The translations under genes and the position numbers were made by a program. Shown in pieces: positions 6,379 to 10,369 of a DNA stretch of 10,369 nucleotides. The stretch is from Bacteroidales bacterium (GTDB lineage: Bacteria > Bacteroidota > Bacteroidia > Bacteroidales > WRGA01): NCBI GenBank assembly GCA_031279795.1, contig JAITHZ010000093.1:1-10369 (forward strand), read 5' to 3'. The notes below the pieces were generated by a model. It was given only the letters and a program-made list of their open reading frames with translations, was not told the origin of the DNA and made no database searches. Within the stretch, counting starts at the first letter, position 1. Each line of letters begins with the position of its first letter.

Positions 6379-6410
6379 CGTCTTTGAAAAAGATAAAGAA
6401 ATTTTGCTGT

Positions 6411-8120
6411 ATGACAACAAATAAAACACCGGAAGAAGGCAGGAAAAGCCTGAATTTCATAGAAACAATCATCGAAAAAGATCTGCATGAAGGGAAAAGC
6501 AATGGAAGAATCCATACACGCTTTCCACCAGAACCCAATGGTTATCTGCATATTGGACATGCCAAAGCCATTTGTTTGGATTTTGGATTAGCGCAACGTT
6601 ACGCAGGAAAATGCAATCTTCGGTTCGACGACACCAATCCTGTAAAAGAAGACACAGAGTATGTTGATTCCATTAAGGAAGACATTCAGTGGCTTGGCTT
6701 TGACTGGGAAGGCCGCCTTTTTTATGCCTCCGACTATTTCCAGCAACTGTGGGATTTTGCAATTGATTTAATTCGCAAAGGATTAGCATATGTAGATGAC
6801 CAGCCAGCAGAAATTATCAGCGAACAGAAAGGCACACCAACGCAGCCGGGTGTTGAAAGTCCGTTCCGCAACCGGAGCGTAGAAGAAAACCTTGATCTCT
6901 TTAATCGTATGAATACCGGCGAATTTTCCGAAGGCAGCCGCACCCTCCGTGCAAAGATTGACATGTCTTCGCCCAACATGCACCTTCGCGACCCAATCAT
7001 ATACCGGATTATCAATCACCCGCACCACCGCACTGGCGAGAAGTGGAAAGTATATCCGATGTACGATTTTGCACACGGGCAAAGTGATTATTTTGAAGGC
7101 ATAACACATTCTCTCTGCACATTGGAATTTGAAGTACACCGACCATTGTACGACTGGTTTATCAATCAGTTAGCAACTGACGACTATCGCCCGCACCAAA
7201 CAGAATTTAACCGGTTGAATCTGACATACACGGTAATGAGCAAACGCAAACTGCTACAGTTAGTCAGGGAAAATTACGTTAATGGCTGGGACGACCCACG
7301 CATGCCCACTCTCTGCGGCCTTCGCCGTCGAGGATATACGCCGGAATCCATCAAGAATTTCATTAACAAAATAGGATATACAAAATATGAAGCCTTGAAT
7401 GATATTTCGTTGCTGGAAAGTTCAATACGGGAAGATTTGAACCTCCGTGCGCCCCGCGTATCAGCAGTACTTGACCCGGTGAAACTCGTCATTGTAAACT
7501 ATCCCGAAGGACAAACTGAATTTTTAACAGCGATTAACAATCCTGAAGACGAATCAATGGGCACACATGAAATTGCCTTCACACGGGAATTGTTCATCGA
7601 ACGGGAAGATTTCATGGAAAATCCGCCTAAGAAATTTTTCCGTCTCTCTCCCGGACAGGAAGTAAGACTGAAAAATGCCTATATCGTCCGTTGCACCGAC
7701 GTCAAAAAAAATGAAACGACAGGAGAAATAGAAGAAATTTATTGCGAATACGACTCGCAAACGCGTAGCGGCATGCCCGAAGCAAACCGCAAGGTGAAAG
7801 GAACGTTGCACTGGGTGTCGGTTACTCACAGCCTCGAAGCTGAAGTCAGGCTCTACGACCGGCTGTATAGCGTAGAAAATCCAGGCGAAGATAGAGACGC
7901 CGATTTCCGCACACAGCTAAATCCAACTTCACAACACATCCTGAAAAATTGCCGAGTAGAACAGCATTTAGCAGGCGCACAGCCATTTGAGCATTTTCAG
8001 TTCCAGCGATTAGGTTATTTTACTGTCGATACCGATACTGAGAAAGAAAAACGGCTGATTTTTAACCGTACCGTTTCGCTGAAAGACAGTTGGAGCAAGG
8101 AACAGGCTAAAAAACAATAA
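6411..8120 (+). CDS. glnS: Glutamine--tRNA ligase
   Basis: Class I aminoacyl-tRNA synthetase that charges tRNA(Gln) with glutamine in the cytoplasm. The 569-residue product compares with 554 in E. coli. The catalytic Rossmann fold shows FPPEPNGYLHIGHAKA (38-53, with the HIGH signature at 47-50), LRFDDTNP (70-77), the connecting-domain block SPFRNRSVEENLDLF (150-164), YDFAHGQSDYFEGITHSLCT (218-237) and the second signature TVMSKRK (274-280, the KMSKS equivalent). The last third (about 340-560) is the two-barrel anticodon-binding region. The DDTNP and MSKRK forms distinguish GlnRS from GluRS. A cell with GlnRS need not use the Glu-tRNA(Gln) amidotransferase route for this tRNA. The ATG at 6411 is chosen over an in-frame TTG at 6384, which would add nine Lys-rich residues at about the predicted transcription start. 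The TPR gene follows after 35 bp, so the two are probably cotranscribed. Confidence 0.97.
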   Translation: MTTNKTPEEGRKSLNFIETIIEKDLHEGKSNGRIHTRFPPEPNGYLHIGHAKAICLDFGLAQRYAGKCNLRFDDTNPVKEDTEYVDSIKEDIQWLGFDWEGRLFYASDYFQQLWDFAIDLIRKGLAYVDDQPAEIISEQKGTPTQPGVESPFRNRSVEENLDLFNRMNTGEFSEGSRTLRAKIDMSSPNMHLRDPIIYRIINHPHHRTGEKWKVYPMYDFAHGQSDYFEGITHSLCTLEFEVHRPLYDWFINQLATDDYRPHQTEFNRLNLTYTVMSKRKLLQLVRENYVNGWDDPRMPTLCGLRRRGYTPESIKNFINKIGYTKYEALNDISLLESSIREDLNLRAPRVSAVLDPVKLVIVNYPEGQTEFLTAINNPEDESMGTHEIAFTRELFIEREDFMENPPKKFFRLSPGQEVRLKNAYIVRCTDVKKNETTGEIEEIYCEYDSQTRSGMPEANRKVKGTLHWVSVTHSLEAEVRLYDRLYSVENPGEDRDADFRTQLNPTSQHILKNCRVEQHLAGAQPFEHFQFQRLGYFTVDTDTEKEKRLIFNRTVSLKDSWSKEQAKKQ

Positions 8121-8155
8121 TATAGAAAGAAACAATAATAACCGCACCATCAATT

Positions 8156-9556
8156 ATGAGTGAAGACAATTTCTCCGATTTACTGGCGCGTTACGAAAAC
8201 ATGCTTCGTAACGGGGAAAACATGTATTTCGATTCGGAAGAATTTGAAAAAATCGTAGAACATTACGAAAATAAAGAAAATTTTAACGACATGTATAAAG
8301 CCATCGAAGAAGGCTTGAAACAGCATCCGAATGATGAAGAATTATTGATAAAAAAAGCTCGGTGCTTAGTATTCAAAAAAAAATACAATGAAGCGCTCCA
8401 GTTGCTTAATAATTCATCCATTGATGTTACCGATATAGAAGCTATGCTTGTAAAGGCATCCATCTATCTGAATACCAAAAACAGTAAACTGGCATACACA
8501 CTCATTAACAAAATTCTGGAAGAAGCGAGTGATGAATATGAATACATGGAAGTTGCTGAAATATTTTGTTCGGTCAACAAGTTTGAGAAAGCTATCTCCT
8601 GTTTACAGAAAGGATTAAAGAAATTTCCAGGGAATATTCAGCTTCAGCGAGAATTAGCCATAACATACTGGGAAGATAATAAATATGTCAAGGCAACAGG
8701 TATCTTCGACAAACTGCTGGACGTTAACCCGTATTCGGCAACTGACTGGAAAAGCATCGGAGAACTGTACATGATTCAGACAAAATATGCCAAGGCGCTT
8801 GAAGCCTTTGAATTTGTGCTTGTTATCGACGAAACAGACGAACAGGCTCTTTTGCAGAAAGGACATACGCTCATGCTGCTCAAAGACTACGAAAAAGCCA
8901 TAGAAACGCTGACAGAATATATCACGCTCAATGCAAATGATGAAATGGCATATATTTTCATTTCGGAATGTTATCAGGAACTGGAAGAGCACGAAAAAAG
9001 CAAGGAATACGCATTCAAAGCGCTACAAACCGGAGAGAGTATCTTTTCATTGAAACACTTGATTGATGTGCTTGTATCCGAAAACAATTTCATCGACACA
9101 CTGCAATATTTCACTAAAGCCCTTCTGCTGGCGCCCGACGACAACAACTTGCACCTGCAGAGAGGCCATGTTCTTCTCGAATTAGGACTTTTTATCGAAG
9201 CCGAAGTTTCCTATATTTTTGCCTTGTCGCTCTCGTCCGATGTGGAAGAAATAGCCGACGCTATTTATTCGCTCGGTATGCTGAAAGCCAGGATAGGAAG
9301 AGATGAAGATGCACTGTTTTATTTTGAAAAAGCGGCCGAATGCAATCCCAATTTTCCCGGGCTGGCGCTAAAAATGGCAGCATTGTATGCCACCACCAAG
9401 CAATATGCCAAAGCTGCCACATCGTTGCAACATGCTATTGATGAATTCACTCACGGCACAACGTTAGAAAATTTCTCGCAGGAAGAAAAAGTTATCCATG
9501 AAATAAAACAAATATTGAAAGAACAAGGTATAATAACCAATTTCAACAAGTTATGA
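8156..9556 (+). CDS. Tetratricopeptide repeat (TPR) protein
   Basis: A 466-residue, probably cytoplasmic protein made almost wholly of helical TPR units; specific function unknown. No signal peptide or membrane segment is visible; the N-terminus is acidic. Typical second-helix and turn signatures recur about every 34 residues: YNEALQLL (77-84), FEKAISCLQKGLKKFPGN (143-160), YVKATGIFDKLLDVNP (177-192), YAKALEAFEFVLVIDETDEQ (211-230), YEKAIETLTEYITLNANDE (245-263), FIDTLQYFTKALLLAPDD (312-329), DEDALFYFEKAAECNPN (383-399) and YAKAATSLQHAI (417-428). About a dozen repeats would fill the chain, which suggests a superhelical scaffold that binds a partner protein or peptide. No enzymatic domain is attached. 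It starts 35 bp after glnS and its TGA overlaps the next ATG (ATGA), so translation of the DedA-family gene is probably coupled to it, suggesting related functions or matched amounts. The ATG at 8156 has an A-rich leader with no Shine-Dalgarno. Confidence 0.92.
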   Translation: MSEDNFSDLLARYENMLRNGENMYFDSEEFEKIVEHYENKENFNDMYKAIEEGLKQHPNDEELLIKKARCLVFKKKYNEALQLLNNSSIDVTDIEAMLVKASIYLNTKNSKLAYTLINKILEEASDEYEYMEVAEIFCSVNKFEKAISCLQKGLKKFPGNIQLQRELAITYWEDNKYVKATGIFDKLLDVNPYSATDWKSIGELYMIQTKYAKALEAFEFVLVIDETDEQALLQKGHTLMLLKDYEKAIETLTEYITLNANDEMAYIFISECYQELEEHEKSKEYAFKALQTGESIFSLKHLIDVLVSENNFIDTLQYFTKALLLAPDDNNLHLQRGHVLLELGLFIEAEVSYIFALSLSSDVEEIADAIYSLGMLKARIGRDEDALFYFEKAAECNPNFPGLALKMAALYATTKQYAKAATSLQHAIDEFTHGTTLENFSQEEKVIHEIKQILKEQGIITNFNKL

Positions 9557-10299
9557 CAAACAAAAAACATTATCAGTGCATTATTGCAAGCATACTGTTA
9601 ATATTCTCAATATCACTCAACGCACAGGAAAGTACACCGGAAAAAAGTCTTTCCATCCTGCAGCAAGTTGAAAAATGGTATGAAAACAATATGAATTATT
9701 CAACGATCACGCTGCTGATGGCCATCGAAAGTTCGTTCATCCCATTTCCGTCAGAAGTTGTAATTCCTCCGGCAGCCTATATCGCAAGCAAGCCGAACAG
9801 TCATCTGAGCATTTATCTTGTTGTTCTGTGTGGTTTAATCGGTTCGCTCATAGGAGCATTGATAAACTATTTCCTTGCATTGTGGCTGGGACGTCCCATT
9901 ATATACAAATTTGCAGACAGCAAAATCGGTCGCTTGTGTTTACTCAACAGCGAAAAAATTCAAAAAGCCGAAGATTATTTCAACCAACATGGCAAAACCT
10001 CCACGCTCGTCGGACGTCTTATCCCCGCCGTGCGCCAACTGATTTCCATTCCTGCCGGCTTAGCCAGAATGAATCTGTTCAGTTTCACGCTCTATACGGC
10101 CATTGGCGCCGGATGCTGGAACATTGTCCTCGCCCTGCTCGGTTACCTTGCACAAGGGCAGCAAGATTTGATTGACAGCTACAGTTCAGAGATTTCATAC
10201 GTTATTTTAGGACTTTTAGCGCTTGTTGTCGTTTACTTTGTTGTGAAACAGGTCTTCAAAAAAAGAAAAGTGAAAACAAGGGGTAGGGGAGAGGCATAA
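9553..10299 (+). CDS. DedA-family (SNARE-associated / VTT domain) inner-membrane protein with N-terminal signal peptide
   Basis: Polytopic inner-membrane protein of 248 residues. DedA-family members act in membrane homeostasis and some have been shown to flip undecaprenyl phosphate or phospholipids; the substrate of this one is not known. The DedA core shows AIESSFIPFPSEVVIPPAAYIA (57-78, with acidic E59 and E68 and the prolines of the first re-entrant loop), a Gly-rich membrane segment ending in GRP (113-115), and the signature GRLIPAVRQLISIPAG (154-169, with R155 and R161), followed by a Gly/Trp membrane segment (184-200) and a final helix (about 214-233). The tail is strongly basic. Unusually for the family, residues 1-24 look like a cleavable signal peptide: a Lys pair, a hydrophobic core (IIASILLIFSIS) and a probable NA|QE cleavage site. 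The start is fixed by the ATGA overlap with the TPR gene. Length is normal for DedA proteins. A true signal peptide would put the mature N-terminus in the periplasm; it could also be an uncleaved helix. Confidence 0.94.
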   Translation: MTNKKHYQCIIASILLIFSISLNAQESTPEKSLSILQQVEKWYENNMNYSTITLLMAIESSFIPFPSEVVIPPAAYIASKPNSHLSIYLVVLCGLIGSLIGALINYFLALWLGRPIIYKFADSKIGRLCLLNSEKIQKAEDYFNQHGKTSTLVGRLIPAVRQLISIPAGLARMNLFSFTLYTAIGAGCWNIVLALLGYLAQGQQDLIDSYSSEISYVILGLLALVVVYFVVKQVFKKRKVKTRGRGEA

Positions 10300-10369
10300 C
10301 CCAAACCCGTCAAAAAAAGATGTTGTTGAGACAATATAACATACAAGGGAATAAGGTGATTCTAACCAT

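Noticed and set aside
6384..6410. TTG start giving glnS nine extra Lys-rich residues
   Set aside because: It coincides with the predicted transcription start, and an ATG at 6411 has a normal leader length and gives a usual GlnRS N-terminus.
10320..10369. Open frame from an ATG at 10320 running off the right edge, beginning MLLRQYNIQGN
   Set aside because: Only 16 codons are visible, with no promoter or recognisable motif. It could be the start of a further gene, but the window cannot support a call. The 70 bp after the DedA gene show no hairpin terminator either.

Overview
This window looks like chromosomal DNA from a member of the Bacteroidota, most likely the order Bacteroidales. Four gene starts are preceded by the phylum's characteristic -7 element TAnnTTTG, two of them with a TTTG -33 element 19-20 bp upstream. 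Most start codons lack a Shine-Dalgarno sequence and have A-rich leaders instead. The proteins (ClpC with an acidic linker, bacterial GlnRS, PurD, a DedA-family protein whose signal peptide ends in NA|QE) fit that assignment. Base composition is moderate to low GC in genes and strongly AT-rich between them. The genus cannot be fixed from the sequence alone.

Layout. Positions 1-1826 (minus strand) hold the start of a group 1 [NiFe] uptake hydrogenase operon. It encodes a Tat-exported, membrane-anchored small subunit (744-1826), followed after 23 bp by the large subunit, of which the first 240 codons are present (720 down to 1). The rest of the operon, expected to include the cytochrome b partner and maturation protease, lies outside the left edge. 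A 335-bp intergenic region (1827-2161) carries back-to-back promoters for this operon and for purD (2162-3430, purine biosynthesis). clpC (3561-6116, an AAA+ unfoldase for ClpP) follows with its own -7 element. A 58-codon basic small ORF (6097-6273) overlaps the end of clpC and has a full Shine-Dalgarno sequence, which is exceptional in this phylum. glnS (6411-8120) then starts a plus-strand cluster: glnS, a TPR-repeat protein (8156-9556) and a DedA-family membrane protein (9553-10299), the last two joined by an ATGA stop/start overlap.

How the genes relate. The left operon is an H2-oxidising respiratory module: the periplasmic enzyme would pass electrons through the small subunit's Fe-S relay to a membrane cytochrome b and quinone. 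Its small subunit has both additional cysteines (C66 and C166) that define the [4Fe-3S] proximal cluster of oxygen-tolerant hydrogenases. The other genes are housekeeping or stress functions: purine synthesis, protein quality control, tRNA charging and membrane homeostasis.

I see no new multi-gene defence, mobile or biosynthetic system, and no tRNA, rRNA, CRISPR array or insertion sequence. The observations most worth a second look are the oxygen-tolerance signature, the overlooked small ORF after clpC, the structured leader of the hydrogenase operon, and the coupled TPR-DedA pair. Two coding regions, purD and glnS, have longer in-frame extensions that the promoter positions argue against.
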